Shown piece by piece: positions 9,241 to 19,500 of a stretch of DNA of 64,000 nucleotides. The translations under genes and the position numbers were made by a program. Source of the DNA: an uncultured Eubacteriales bacterium (lineage in GTDB: Bacteria > Bacillota > Clostridia > Oscillospirales > Acutalibacteraceae); assembly GCA_934489735.1 (NCBI GenBank), contig CAKSSR010000002.1, forward strand, positions 1-64,000, in the 5' to 3' direction. How positions within the stretch are numbered: position 1 is the stretch's first letter; every line of letters starts with the position of its first letter. The notes below the pieces were generated by a model that saw only the letters and a list, made by a program, of their open reading frames with translations, had not been told where the DNA came from and searched no databases.

Positions 9241-9280
9241 AAAAGCAACCTATGCGAGCAGATCTCACAAGGTTGCTTTT
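9241..9280. terminator. Bidirectional terminator between the RING-only gene and galE
   Basis: AAAAGCAACCT / AGGTTGCTTTT, an 11-bp stem with A and T runs on both flanks. It serves the + gene at 8922 and probably galE on the minus strand. Confidence 0.75.
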
Positions 9281-9374
9281 AATATGCTCTGTATTGAATA
9301 ACAAAAAGTGATAAAAGCCAGCTGAAGTTAATATCTTTGAAAACCAGTGCTGAAATTTATCACATTTTTTCTCA

Positions 9375-10394
9375 TCATTTGCTAGAAAATCCATCTGGAT
9401 TATTCTTTTGCCAGTTCCACAAATCCTTACACATGTCATATATATCATATTTTGTCTTCCAATTCAATTCTTTGTTTGCCTTACTTGGATCTGAAAAGAC
9501 TACAGGTAAATCTCCTGATCTTCTCTCACCAAATTCATAATTTATCTTTATTCCGTTAGCCTTTTCGAATGCATTTACCACTTCTAAGACACTATATCCT
9601 TTACCCGTGCCCAGGTTATAGTAGTCAATGCCATTGACATCGTTCAATTTTTCTAAAGCTTTTATATGTCCCCTAGCCAAATCGACCACATGGATATAGT
9701 CTCTAATGCAAGTCCCATCGGGTGTGTCATAATCTTTCCCAAAAATCGTAAGTTTATCAAGCTTACCTATAGCGACTTGTGATACATATGGTAACAAATT
9801 ATTAGGAATTCCTAATGGATCTTCCCCGATCAAGCCACTTTTATGAGCTCCTATTGGATTAAAGTACCTAAGTACTATTATTTTCCAATCGTTATTAAAG
9901 TTAGATATATCTTTTAGCATCAATTCTATAATATATTTAGATCTACCGTAAGGATTGCTCACATCGCCTATATCATATGTTTCTTTATACGGTGACTCAT
10001 TACTGCCATATACCGTCGCCGAGGAACTAAATACCAGCTTTTTAACTTCAAATCTTTCCATTACCTTTAACAGGTTTACAGTTCCTGATATATTATTATC
10101 AAAATACTTTATTGGTTCTTTACAGGACTCACTTACTGCTTTAAGTCCGGCAAAATGTATTACAGCATCTATATCATTTTCTAAAAAAATTTCAGTCAAT
10201 TTGTCATAATTTCTTAAATCGCACTCATAGAACTTCACCTTTTTACCACTTATCTTTTCTATTCTATTGATAGCCTCTGGATTACTATTAGAGTAGTTAT
10301 CCAATATTATTATATTATAACCAGATTCAAGCAATTCCACACATGTATGACTACCTATATATCCAGCTCCACCTGTAATCAATAAATTTTCCAT
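9375..10394 (-). CDS. galE: UDP-glucose 4-epimerase
   Basis: Interconverts UDP-glucose and UDP-galactose with tightly bound NAD in the cytosol, supplying galactose units for polysaccharides. It is an extended SDR of 339 residues, normal for GalE. The N-terminal Rossmann motif is GGAGYIGSHTCVELL, the catalytic Ser region is SSSATVYG, and YxxxK is present in NPYGRSKYIIE. The start ATG 10394 follows AGGTGGGAT. It lies 21 bases after ymdB on the same strand and may be cotranscribed with it. Confidence 0.96.
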   Translation of the reverse strand: MENLLITGGAGYIGSHTCVELLESGYNIIILDNYSNSNPEAINRIEKISGKKVKFYECDLRNYDKLTEIFLENDIDAVIHFAGLKAVSESCKEPIKYFDNNISGTVNLLKVMERFEVKKLVFSSSATVYGSNESPYKETYDIGDVSNPYGRSKYIIELMLKDISNFNNDWKIIVLRYFNPIGAHKSGLIGEDPLGIPNNLLPYVSQVAIGKLDKLTIFGKDYDTPDGTCIRDYIHVVDLARGHIKALEKLNDVNGIDYYNLGTGKGYSVLEVVNAFEKANGIKINYEFGERRSGDLPVVFSDPSKANKELNWKTKYDIYDMCKDLWNWQKNNPDGFSSK

Positions 10395-10415
10395 ACTTAT
10401 CCCACCTATTCTTAA

Positions 10416-11189
10416 TTATTTTATTTGTAATCTTGATATAGCCTTTGTTTTTCCAGTTTGTTCATCTATATTAAATACGACGCAATCCATTTTACATTCT
10501 CCTATAGATGTTTCAAAGCGAACTGGCATTTTTTCTTTCATTTTTCTTATAGACAATTCTTTTTTCACTCCCAATACTGAATCTATTGTTCCAGTCATGC
10601 CCAAATCCGTTATATATCCAGTACCTTTTTCTAAAATTGTCTGATCCGCCGTTTGAATATGAGTATGCGTTCCAAATATTGCTGAAATTCTTCCATCCAA
10701 ATAAAAGCCCATCGCTCTTTTTTCTGCAGTTGCCTCAGCGTGAAAGTCCACTATTGTTATAATTGGTTCTTTATCCTTTTCCAAAATTTCATCCATTGCT
10801 AAAAATGGGCAAGCGAAGCTATCTATATACACATTGCCGATTAAATTTATTATCCTAACATTAATTCCCTTTACATTTATTATACATGAACCTTTACCGG
10901 GCGTAGTCCTTTTAGGATAATTTATTGGTCTTATTATATATGGATTTCTATTTAATTCTTCATAAACTTCTTTCCTTCTAAATGCATGATTGCCCGTAGT
11001 AATAACGTCCACACCTGCTGAAAACAATTGCTTAGCCGAATAAGGAGTTATTCCATTTCCGTCTGCTGAATTCTCTCCATTTGCTATAACCAGGTCTATT
11101 TCTTTAATTTCTTTTAACTTACTCAATTTATCTCTTAAAAAATTGCATCCCACTTTGGCAACTACGTCACCTATAGCTAAAATATTCAA
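10416..11189 (-). CDS. ymdB: YmdB-type metallophosphoesterase (2',3'-cyclic nucleotide phosphodiesterase)
   Basis: 257 residues from a TTG at 11189 preceded by GGAGAGGTGATTAC; the in-frame upstream codons to 11228 are not needed. Metal-site motifs are GDVVAKVG, NGENSADGNG, TTGNHAF, DFHAEATAEK and GTHTHIQTAD, all as in the TIGR00282 family. In Bacillus subtilis YmdB is a phosphodiesterase that affects biofilm and late adaptive gene expression, and it is encoded just downstream of rny, the same order as here. The gap to rny is 72 bases. Confidence 0.93.
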   Translation of the reverse strand: MNILAIGDVVAKVGCNFLRDKLSKLKEIKEIDLVIANGENSADGNGITPYSAKQLFSAGVDVITTGNHAFRRKEVYEELNRNPYIIRPINYPKRTTPGKGSCIINVKGINVRIINLIGNVYIDSFACPFLAMDEILEKDKEPIITIVDFHAEATAEKRAMGFYLDGRISAIFGTHTHIQTADQTILEKGTGYITDLGMTGTIDSVLGVKKELSIRKMKEKMPVRFETSIGECKMDCVVFNIDEQTGKTKAISRLQIK

Positions 11190-11261
11190 GTAATCACCTC
11201 TCCATTTTATTAAATAGAAATGGAGCATTCTCTATTTTTAAAAGAATTGCCCCTTATCTTT

Positions 11262-12815
11262 CTATTTTGCATAGTCCACTACTCTGTTTTCTCTTATCAT
11301 ACTAATTTTTATTTGTCCAGGGTAGTCTAATTCGGACTCTATTTTCTTACAGATTTCTCTGGCCAATAATGGCATTTCATCGTCACTTATTATATCGGGC
11401 TTAACTATTATTCTTACTTCTCTACCTGCTTGAATTGCGAAGCTTCTTTCTACTCCTTCGTAGGATGAAGCTAATCCTTCTAATTTCTCCAAACGTTTTA
11501 TATAGCTGTCTAGATTTTCTCTTCTAGCTCCTGGTCTTGCTGCTGATATTGCATCAGCTGCCTGAACTATCCAAGCTATAGAACTATTTGGCTCTATGTC
11601 ACCATGATGTGCAGCAATTGCATTTAATACTATTTCATTTTCTTTATACTTTCTAGCAATTTCTACGCCCAGATCCACATGAGATCCTTCCAATTCATGA
11701 TCTACTGCTTTTCCAATGTCATGCAAGAGACCACTTCTCTTGGCAAGTAAAGCATCTGCGCCTATTTCTGATGCCAAAGCCTCACAAATATAAGCTACTT
11801 CTATAGAATGTTTCAACACATTTTGTCCATAACTCGTACGATATCTTAATCTTCCCAATAATTTTACTATTTCTGGATGAACTCCAGTTATTCCTATTTC
11901 CATTACAGCTCTCTGACCATCTGTTTTTATTGCTGCTTCTACTTCTTTTCTAGCCTTCCCTATCATTTCCTCTATTTTTGCTGGATGAATTCTACCATCC
12001 ATTATCAACTTTTCCAAAGTTATTCTTGCCACTTCTCTCCTAACCGGATCAAAACATGATAAAGTTATAGCCTCAGGAGTGTCATCTATTATCAAATCAA
12101 CCCCTGTCAGTGTCTCTATAGCTCTAATATTTCTACCTTCTCTTCCAATTATTCTTCCTTTCATTTCATCATTCGGTAATGGTACTACAGATATTGTAGC
12201 TTCTGATACATATTCTGATGCACATCTTTGAATAGCCACAGATAAAACTTCTTTTGTCTTCTCATCCATCTCATCTTTCAGATTTTGTTCGAATTCTCTT
12301 ATTCGAACTGCTTTATCATGTAATAACTCTTCCTCTAATGTCGAGAACAAATACTCTCTAGCTTGTTTTGAAGTAAATCCTGATATCTTTTCTAACATAT
12401 CAAATTGACTCTTCTTTAATGTCTCTACTTCATTAAGTTTCTCATCAACTTGCTTTACCTTGTCAACTATTATTTGTTCCTTAACATCAATAGATTCAGA
12501 CTTTTTGTCAAGCAATTCTTCTTTTTGTTGAATTCTGCGTTCTTGTCTTTGAACTTCCTTGCGCCTCTCTGAAATATCCTTCTCTGCACTATTTATTAGC
12601 TTATGCACCTCGTCCTTTCCTTCTAAAATTATCTCCTTTTTCTTAGCCTCTGCATTTCTAATAGACTCATCTAATATTCTTTTTGCCTCTATTTCAGCTG
12701 AACCTATCTCCGCCTCAGCAATTCTCTGCCTATATTTATTTCCTAAGATAAAAAATATTATTGAAAATATAACTCCGACGAGAATAATAAGTAAAATAAA
12801 TAACCATAGTTCCAA
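11262..12815 (-). CDS. rny: Ribonuclease Y
   Basis: Membrane-anchored endoribonuclease that initiates mRNA decay in Firmicutes. It is 517 residues, the family length. The N-terminal membrane helix spans residues ~3-24, a long charged coiled coil ~30-200, a KH domain carries GRIIGREGRNIRAIE, and the HD domain carries LLHDIGKAVDHE. The start is a TTG at 12815; the GAGGAGG lies 13 bases upstream, a little far, so a non-standard start closer to it cannot be excluded. It is followed by ymdB. Confidence 0.96.
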   Translation of the reverse strand: MELWLFILLIILVGVIFSIIFFILGNKYRQRIAEAEIGSAEIEAKRILDESIRNAEAKKKEIILEGKDEVHKLINSAEKDISERRKEVQRQERRIQQKEELLDKKSESIDVKEQIIVDKVKQVDEKLNEVETLKKSQFDMLEKISGFTSKQAREYLFSTLEEELLHDKAVRIREFEQNLKDEMDEKTKEVLSVAIQRCASEYVSEATISVVPLPNDEMKGRIIGREGRNIRAIETLTGVDLIIDDTPEAITLSCFDPVRREVARITLEKLIMDGRIHPAKIEEMIGKARKEVEAAIKTDGQRAVMEIGITGVHPEIVKLLGRLRYRTSYGQNVLKHSIEVAYICEALASEIGADALLAKRSGLLHDIGKAVDHELEGSHVDLGVEIARKYKENEIVLNAIAAHHGDIEPNSSIAWIVQAADAISAARPGARRENLDSYIKRLEKLEGLASSYEGVERSFAIQAGREVRIIVKPDIISDDEMPLLAREICKKIESELDYPGQIKISMIRENRVVDYAK

Positions 12816-12996
12816 GTCTATATTTGCACCTCCTCAAAATCAATCAAATATGCATTAAACTTTGCATAATAAATCTTGAAACAGAATAAATATATCATGT
12901 CAATTATCAATATATTTACCCATGACGTAAATCTAGTCTTAATTTTAGTCAAAAATATCACGTCGTAGTATAGTTTAGCACAATTCAAAAACAAAA

Positions 12997-13033
12997 GCAA
13001 CCATATAGATACTAAAAATCTTAATATGGTTGC
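12997..13033 (-). terminator. Terminator of the 14583 gene
   Basis: GCAACCATAT / ATATGGTTGC, a 10-bp stem. On the minus strand it is followed by TTTTGTTTTT. Confidence 0.8.
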
Positions 13034-13059
13034 AAAATTATTTAATTCTTTTAATTGTC

Positions 13060-14583
13060 TTAAATTAAGTAATTAATATATCTATACGTATTTCTAACAT
13101 TTCCTATTCTACGTCTAGGATAGCGCTTACGTCTCTCTATGTCCTTTCTAGCTTCTTCTATACTAATCTTTCTATCAGTAGACATTACAGAAATCCCAAT
13201 TGCCCATTCAATATCGAAGCCTTTCTTTACAATTTCTTTATAATTTTTAACATATTGTAAAATCTTTTCATTGTCGAAAGGTCCCCCCATAACGAATACA
13301 CAACCCATATTTATACCAGCATTGAAGTGTGAGTAATAATAAGCATGTATCGGTTCTAGTTTGTCCGATATACATTTTTTAAATAACGAATCAAAACTTG
13401 AAGAATTTCTCTCTTCTAGCGTTACAAGTACTATAGTAGAATTAAATTCTAGTTCATAAAACTTAGCATATTCTTTAGCTAACTCATCGTCTAGTCCCTG
13501 TTCCTTACAATATAAGTACATATATCTATAATTATTTGAACCATCTATATCCACGCCTTCACGAACAATAGCTCTTTCTTTCGATTCCTTAATAGACATC
13601 CCTTGTTCATAGTCCTCAGTAAATTCTTTTAAGAACTTTTCACTTCTGCCTTCTTTTGATAATTCATATAAAGACTCTACCAAATCATCTTGATTCCAGT
13701 AGTCTTCTTTTGCACCTATTTCGTATGCTTTACCACATCTATCTGCTTCTGTTCCATTTAATCCTCTTGCAATGCAATAAGTATATGCATACGCATACGT
13801 CATGCTCTTATCTTTTAAATCTAACGATTCATATGTGCTTGATAATTTATCAACTGATTCAATCTCGCTTCTTCTAAATAATGCATAGAACTTAGCATAC
13901 TTAGGACTCTTCCCATTGCTTACAAGCTGTGCATAGTCACAGCAAAACCTTGCTGCATGGAAGTAATTATATTCAACAAAGTTCTTCCTATCTATCAAAT
14001 CATATAAGCCTTGGACTCCTTTTTCGCTCTCTTCTGCAAACATTTCTGCTTCTTCTTTGCTTTTCCCGATATAGATACAATAGGTATATACATACGCATA
14101 TGTCTTACTCTTATCCTTTATATCACTTTTTTCATATATTTCTGCTTGTTTTCTCAATTGACCATCAGGAAAGCAGGCATGAACTCCCATAAAAGGACGA
14201 TAACTAGCTTGTGAAAAATATGAGTAAAAGTCTGTAAATTCAATGCTTTTCCCTTCATCTAATGCTCTCTTAAATGCAGATCTGTAATAAATTTCTTTAT
14301 AATTCTTCTCAGTAAGTACATTCAATTTCATATTTTTCATATACAGTTCTGCATATTTACTTGCAGTTTCTTTATTCATTCCCTTACTCATGCAATAATC
14401 AAACATCGTGCTATAATTCTGATCATTACAATCTCTATCACTTTCCTGACAAATCTTTGTATCTTCAGTTCCTTTGTCTAATTCTTTCACATTCTCAAAT
14501 GAATCAGTAGCAAAAACAGATGCACTTATAATTGATATACCTAATCCCACTATACAGGTTGATAATTTTATTAATTTTTTCAT
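13060..14583 (-). CDS. Secreted helical-repeat protein (507 aa)
   Basis: N-terminal signal peptide: KK, a hydrophobic core to ~22, and cleavage after SVFA. The mature part is a string of helical units built on SxxYAYxYxxCIxxGxSxxEAxxxAxxYE, for example around residues 160-205 and 260-300. These units are the hallmark of the family that fills 13-30 kb. I know no characterised homologue; the pattern suggests an alpha-solenoid binding protein outside the cell. Unlike five relatives its promoter has no TTAAG repeat (TGTGCTATAAT is the likely -10). The strong ribosome site AAGGGAAGG (from 14611) is separated from the ATG by an 18-base hairpin (see findings). Confidence 0.8.
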   Translation of the reverse strand: MKKLIKLSTCIVGLGISIISASVFATDSFENVKELDKGTEDTKICQESDRDCNDQNYSTMFDYCMSKGMNKETASKYAELYMKNMKLNVLTEKNYKEIYYRSAFKRALDEGKSIEFTDFYSYFSQASYRPFMGVHACFPDGQLRKQAEIYEKSDIKDKSKTYAYVYTYCIYIGKSKEEAEMFAEESEKGVQGLYDLIDRKNFVEYNYFHAARFCCDYAQLVSNGKSPKYAKFYALFRRSEIESVDKLSSTYESLDLKDKSMTYAYAYTYCIARGLNGTEADRCGKAYEIGAKEDYWNQDDLVESLYELSKEGRSEKFLKEFTEDYEQGMSIKESKERAIVREGVDIDGSNNYRYMYLYCKEQGLDDELAKEYAKFYELEFNSTIVLVTLEERNSSSFDSLFKKCISDKLEPIHAYYYSHFNAGINMGCVFVMGGPFDNEKILQYVKNYKEIVKKGFDIEWAIGISVMSTDRKISIEEARKDIERRKRYPRRRIGNVRNTYRYINYLI

Positions 14584-14591
14584 ATGAATTT

Positions 14592-14609
14592 GGCAAGTAA
14601 ATCCTTGCC
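14592..14609 (-). promoter_or_regulatory. Hairpin between ribosome site and start codon of the 14583 gene
   Basis: GGCAAG / CTTGCC stem with a 6-base loop. Folding it out leaves about 10 bases between the GGAAGG ribosome site and the ATG. Confidence 0.5.
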
Positions 14610-14714
14610 TACCTTCCCTTCTTTGTAAATTAATTTAGTATGTTCTTCTGTTATCATTATAGCACATCCTGCGTATAAATAGTCGAATTGAATGAAAATT
14701 TACCATTTGTTCAT

Positions 14715-15668
14715 CTATTTCTTCCCTCTCGTTGCTTCTTCTAACCTGCGCAAGCATTCTTCAAAAGATTTCGCACATTTGTCTGCTTTTGCTTCATCAT
14801 ACTTCTTAACTACTATGTAATAAGAATATATTCCAGCATAGTTTTCACTTTTTTCATGCAGTAAGCAATCTTCGTATACATCGGTCCTTTTTCTTGCAAT
14901 TTCTTCACTGAATCCATTAGATATACTAGAATAATACTCATCAAAATACTTATTACTTTTCTTCCTTTCCTTACATGATGCATATGCATGTGCATACAAA
15001 TTTGAGTTACTATCATCCATTTTTGATATTTTACATATAGTTTTTACAAAAGAAAATATAAAGTCTTTAGAATTTAATAAATATGTCCTAACAAACCAGT
15101 AAGCCATCATATTTGCATTGTCATGTTCTTCATCAAAGACGCTCCTAAAGTATGCATATAATAAAGAATGATACAATTCATTTTTCTTTTTACTTTCTTT
15201 ATAATTTAATAAAAACTTATCGGATTTCTCTTTTCCATAATAATAATAAATAAATGCACATATACTTGACTCAAACCTTTCGTTTCCTAATGTTCTATAC
15301 CTTTCGTAGGCATATGCCATTTTATTTACCTTTCCCTCACTAAATCCTATTGACTTGTAATAGTTTCTTATTCCTATATAAGTGAAATGGTGACGAGTAA
15401 TTATAAGTTCGCTTCTTATTTTATCAAGATCTTCTGTTATGTCTTCTTTATTTATACAACAACTCATATCTTTGAAAATCTGACCTAGTTCTGATATATT
15501 AGGTTCGTATATTTTTCGATACTTTTCCAAGTTTTCTCCTATATCAATCCAAGTCACCTCTGGCAATTTAATAAGTCCTGCCTCCATAGCGAAAGCATTA
15601 AGTCCAATAGCAGCCACTCCCAGGCTAGCCGCTATAAGTATCTTTTTTAATATTTTCACATTTTTCAT
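14715..15668 (-). CDS. Secreted helical-repeat protein (317 aa)
   Basis: Signal peptide of ~27 residues ending GLNAFA, then helical units with the family signature (KMAYAYERYRTLG, NLYAHAYASCKERKKS, ENYAGIYSYYIVVKKYDEAKADKCAKSFEE). It is shorter and more degenerate than the large members. The ATG at 15668 abuts AGAAAGG directly. The GTG at 15659, nine bases after that site, is the better-spaced alternative, giving 314 residues. The promoter belongs to the shared TTAAG class. No known domain; role unknown. Confidence 0.78.
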   Translation of the reverse strand: MKNVKILKKILIAASLGVAAIGLNAFAMEAGLIKLPEVTWIDIGENLEKYRKIYEPNISELGQIFKDMSCCINKEDITEDLDKIRSELIITRHHFTYIGIRNYYKSIGFSEGKVNKMAYAYERYRTLGNERFESSICAFIYYYYGKEKSDKFLLNYKESKKKNELYHSLLYAYFRSVFDEEHDNANMMAYWFVRTYLLNSKDFIFSFVKTICKISKMDDSNSNLYAHAYASCKERKKSNKYFDEYYSSISNGFSEEIARKRTDVYEDCLLHEKSENYAGIYSYYIVVKKYDEAKADKCAKSFEECLRRLEEATRGKK

Positions 15669-15691
15669 CCTTTCTCATTTAACCTAAGTAC

Positions 15692-15739
15692 ATTATAACA
15701 TATTTCACTCCAAATAAACCAATCTTAACAGAATCTTAA
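15692..15739 (-). promoter_or_regulatory. TTAAG-type regulon promoter of the 15668 gene
   Basis: Minus strand: TTAAG (15735-15739), six bases, TTAAG (15724-15728), 21 bases, TATGT-TATAAT (-10 at 15692-15697). There is no -35 consensus. Confidence 0.75.
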
Positions 15740-15747
15740 TATAAAAA

Positions 15748-15780
15748 GATACTGTTATCAATTAGTAATCTAACAGTACC
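15748..15780 (-). terminator. Terminator of the glutamine amidotransferase gene
   Basis: GATACTGTTA / TAACAGTACC stem with one mismatch. On the minus strand it runs into an AAAAG-flanked, T-rich end. Confidence 0.65.
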
Positions 15781-15787
15781 TTTTCTC

Positions 15788-16447
15788 TTATTTTATAATG
15801 AACTTACTGACGAAGTTATTGAAAAATTCCATGTCATTCAAAGCCTCCGGATGCCATTGCACTCCTATAATATTCCCTTTTTCAATTCCTTCAATTATTC
15901 CGTCATCAGATGTTGCGGTGACTTTAAAGTTCTCAGCACATTTCTTTATGCATTGCCTATGATATGAATTGATTTCTATCTCTTCCTTTTTATAAGTATC
16001 ATATAGAAAAGAGTCTTTTTCTAATTTTATCATATGATTTCCTGTTTTTAAGTAATGATTCGGTATTCTTTGGTTTAAGCTTCCTCCGAAAGCCACGTTT
16101 ATCTCTTGCAATCCTGCACATATTCCTAATATTGGCTTGTTTTCTTTACTAAACAGGTGAATTAGTCTTGCAGATATTGGATACTCATCAAATTTATTAT
16201 ATTCTTTTCCTTCAAGTATCTCTTCGTCATAATATTTAGGATAAGTATCGTTATTACTTCCAGTTAAAATCAATCCATCACAGATTTTACATATCTCTTC
16301 TAAGCCTTTATCTGATACAACTGGAATAAGTAAAATATTTAATCTATCAAATATTTCTTTATAAAAGACATCAAGTACGTATGTCACTCTAAATGGTTCG
16401 TTTCCTTTCTTTTCTGATAGTCTCTCAACTATTGCTATTTTATTCAT
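15788..16447 (-). CDS. Class I glutamine amidotransferase (peptidase C26, PuuD-like)
   Basis: 219 residues. The nucleophile elbow is GICAGLQE (Cys about residue 104), and the His/Glu of the triad are in VQWHPE near 195-200. GLILTGSNND resembles the oxyanion-side loop of gamma-glutamyl-GABA hydrolases. It probably hydrolyses gamma-glutamyl amides in the cytosol; the exact substrate cannot be read from sequence. The start ATG 16447 follows AAGGAAGTGATATT. It interrupts the run of secreted helical-repeat genes and has its own promoter region and terminator. Confidence 0.88.
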   Translation of the reverse strand: MNKIAIVERLSEKKGNEPFRVTYVLDVFYKEIFDRLNILLIPVVSDKGLEEICKICDGLILTGSNNDTYPKYYDEEILEGKEYNKFDEYPISARLIHLFSKENKPILGICAGLQEINVAFGGSLNQRIPNHYLKTGNHMIKLEKDSFLYDTYKKEEIEINSYHRQCIKKCAENFKVTATSDDGIIEGIEKGNIIGVQWHPEALNDMEFFNNFVSKFIIK

Positions 16448-16536
16448 AATATCACTTCCTTTTTTAATCGTACAATATAATTATACAATATTTTTGTATA
16501 AATGTAAAGAATTCAAACTTGATATTTTATCTAATT

Positions 16537-19500
16537 TTATTTCATGTTTTCATGTATCCTAGCCATTTTGTCAGCCATTTCCTCAGATGTTCCTTCAAAT
16601 ACAAGATATGCGATATATGCTTTTATATAATTCTCAGATTTTCCTTCACATTGGCATTTTTTTATAGCCATTTCTAATTGTTCTGCTAATTTTCCGTGCA
16701 CTTTCAGCATATAATTTCTAGCTTTATCATCATTGAATGTCCTGCTATATTCTTGCTCGTAGGCCTCTGCTAACTTTTGAGACATATTTTCTGACAATTC
16801 GTAAATCACTCTACAAATTGCATACATATATGAAAATGTATCACTCTTGCCTAAATTAATACATTTTTTTCTAATCTCTAGTATTTCCTCCTTCAAACAA
16901 TCCCTTATTATCATAGCAGATTGATTTGCCACAAATGGTTTTTTTACTTGTTTATATTCATCCTCATAAACTTTAGCCATTGTTTTTGCTATATCCTTTT
17001 GTTCTCCGGTACATATATAATTAAAATATGAATCTATATATTCTTTGCTCTTTTTCTCGTGCTTCTTTTTAATAGAACTCAACATTTTTTTCATTTTTCT
17101 CATTTCTAGTTGTGCACGTCTTTCAGCTTTATCTGCATCACAAGCCTTTCGAAATTCTCTTTCATAAGCCTCTGCCATTCTTATAGCAATACACTCTCGT
17201 TCTCCATAAACCACCATGTACAATGCAACCATACGAGAAAATATCTCACTTTTATTCAATTTCATATATTTATTTTTAATTTTTTCTATTCTTCTTTTTA
17301 TTTCTATTCTTTCTCGCATAGCACACTTACTAGCTATATCATGATTGTTTTCTTCAATATATGTCCTATCATAAACGTCAGCCATTTTTTCTGCTATTTC
17401 ACTTCGTTCTCCCTTAAGCACATGGTAACTGAAATATGCTTTTGCATATCTTTCGCCTCTCGATTTATACTTTTCTTTAACAGGATTCAATAATTCATCC
17501 ATTTTTTCTCTCATTCTTTGCAAGTTTTCGTCAGATACTTTTTCCTGATGATTCTTTTTAAAATTCCTCTCATAAAATTCTGCCATTTCTTCTGCAATAT
17601 CTTGAAATTCTCCATTAAGTACAATATATCCCGCACATTTGTATGAGAACATCGTACTTTTCCCCATTTCAAGATACTTTCTTCTAACTTTCTCAAATTT
17701 ATCTTTAATTTCCTTCTTCTTTTCCATAGCACATTTATTTGATATATCATGATTATCAGTCTTTTTATATTCTTTCTCATATACATCAGCCATTTTTTCT
17801 GCTATCTCACTTGGTTCTCCATCAATTAAATGATATTTAGAATATGCATCCATATATGCCAAGCTTCTCTCTTTGTAATTTTCTCTAATAGATTTTAATG
17901 ATTCGACTATTCTTCTCTTTTTTTCTTGTGCACATCTGCTTGCTTCAAGTATATCTTGAGTCTTATTAAGATTTTCTTCATAAGCTTTTGCCATTTCCTC
18001 TGCCATCTTTTTTGATTCCCCATCATCTACGATATATCTGGCGCATATGTATGAAAACGTTTCTCCCTTGCCTGAATCTATATACTCTCTTCTAATTTCT
18101 TCTATTGGTTCCATTAATTCATTTCTCTTTCTTATCATCAATCTTTTTAATTCATCTCCAATCATTTCAGCATACTCTTTTGCTTTATCATGATTTCTAC
18201 TTTTCTTATATTCTTCTTCATAAGCCCTAGCCATACTTTTTGCCATTTCACATGATTCTTGTTCAAATGCATAATAATTAGTAAATGCTTTCTTATACTT
18301 CAAACTTTCATCTTTACAAATTTTTTCAGCTTTTAATATTCTGTCTTCTATTTTTTCCTTTATTTTCAATGCATATTCACTGGATACTATTATATTCTTA
18401 GTCTCATCAAATTTATATTCAAATGCTTCTGCCATTTTCTTTGCCATCCTCATAGGTTCCTTATCAAGTACCGTATATCTTGCATACATATATGAAAAAT
18501 TTCCACTTTTCCCTAATTTCATATATTTTTCCCTGATTTTTGCTAATTTTTCTTTCAACTGTATAACTTTTTGCTCAGAACGAAGTCTTAACATAGAACG
18601 GTCTTTAATCTTAGGAACGATTTTTAAATAAGCCTTTATCTTTTCTCTTTCTATATCCTTTTCTTCTTGACTAAACATCCAAACTCTCAAATCAGGCTTT
18701 ATGCATTTCTTATTTTCTAATGAATTTTCCACTATTTTTACATATTTTTTAGCTCTCTCAACATTGCAAGTATCCTTTATATTACGCTCATAAGCCTCTG
18801 CCATCTTCTCTGCTATCTTTTCAGGCTTATTATTAAGCACAATATATATGGCACACATATACGAAAAACCTTCGCTTTTCCCGCTGGTTATATACTTTCC
18901 CCTAATCGGGTCTATTTTTTTAATTATATCTCTCCTTCTTTCAATAGCGCATCTTTTTGCTTTATTCCTATCATGACTCATATTATATTCATCTTCGTAA
19001 GCTTGAGCCATTTCCTCTGCTATTGCACTTTCTTCTCCATAAAGTATGTGATAATCGAAATATACATCTATATATTCATCACTTTTCCCTTTATATTTTT
19101 CTTTAATCGATCTCAAGGATTCCTCTAATTTGTGCTTAATATCTAGCGAATGAAGCTCAGCATCAGATGCTATATCATATCTATTAGAACAATCCTCATA
19201 AACTTTTGCCATTTCTTTTGCAATTTTTTCAGGTTGTTTATAAAGTACAATATATCTCGCACATGCGTTTGCAAATATTATGCTTTTATTTAATCTAATA
19301 TATTTATTTTCGACTTCTATCATTTTTTTCTTTAATTCATCTCTTTTTTTCATCGCACTTGTATTGGCTAAATCATCACTCTTGCTCCTTTTATATTCTT
19401 CTTCATAAGCATTTGCCATTTCTAATAACATTTGTTCACGCTCTTCATCAATTGCAAAATATCTGGAATATGCTTTTGCATAAGCTTTGCTTTTATATTT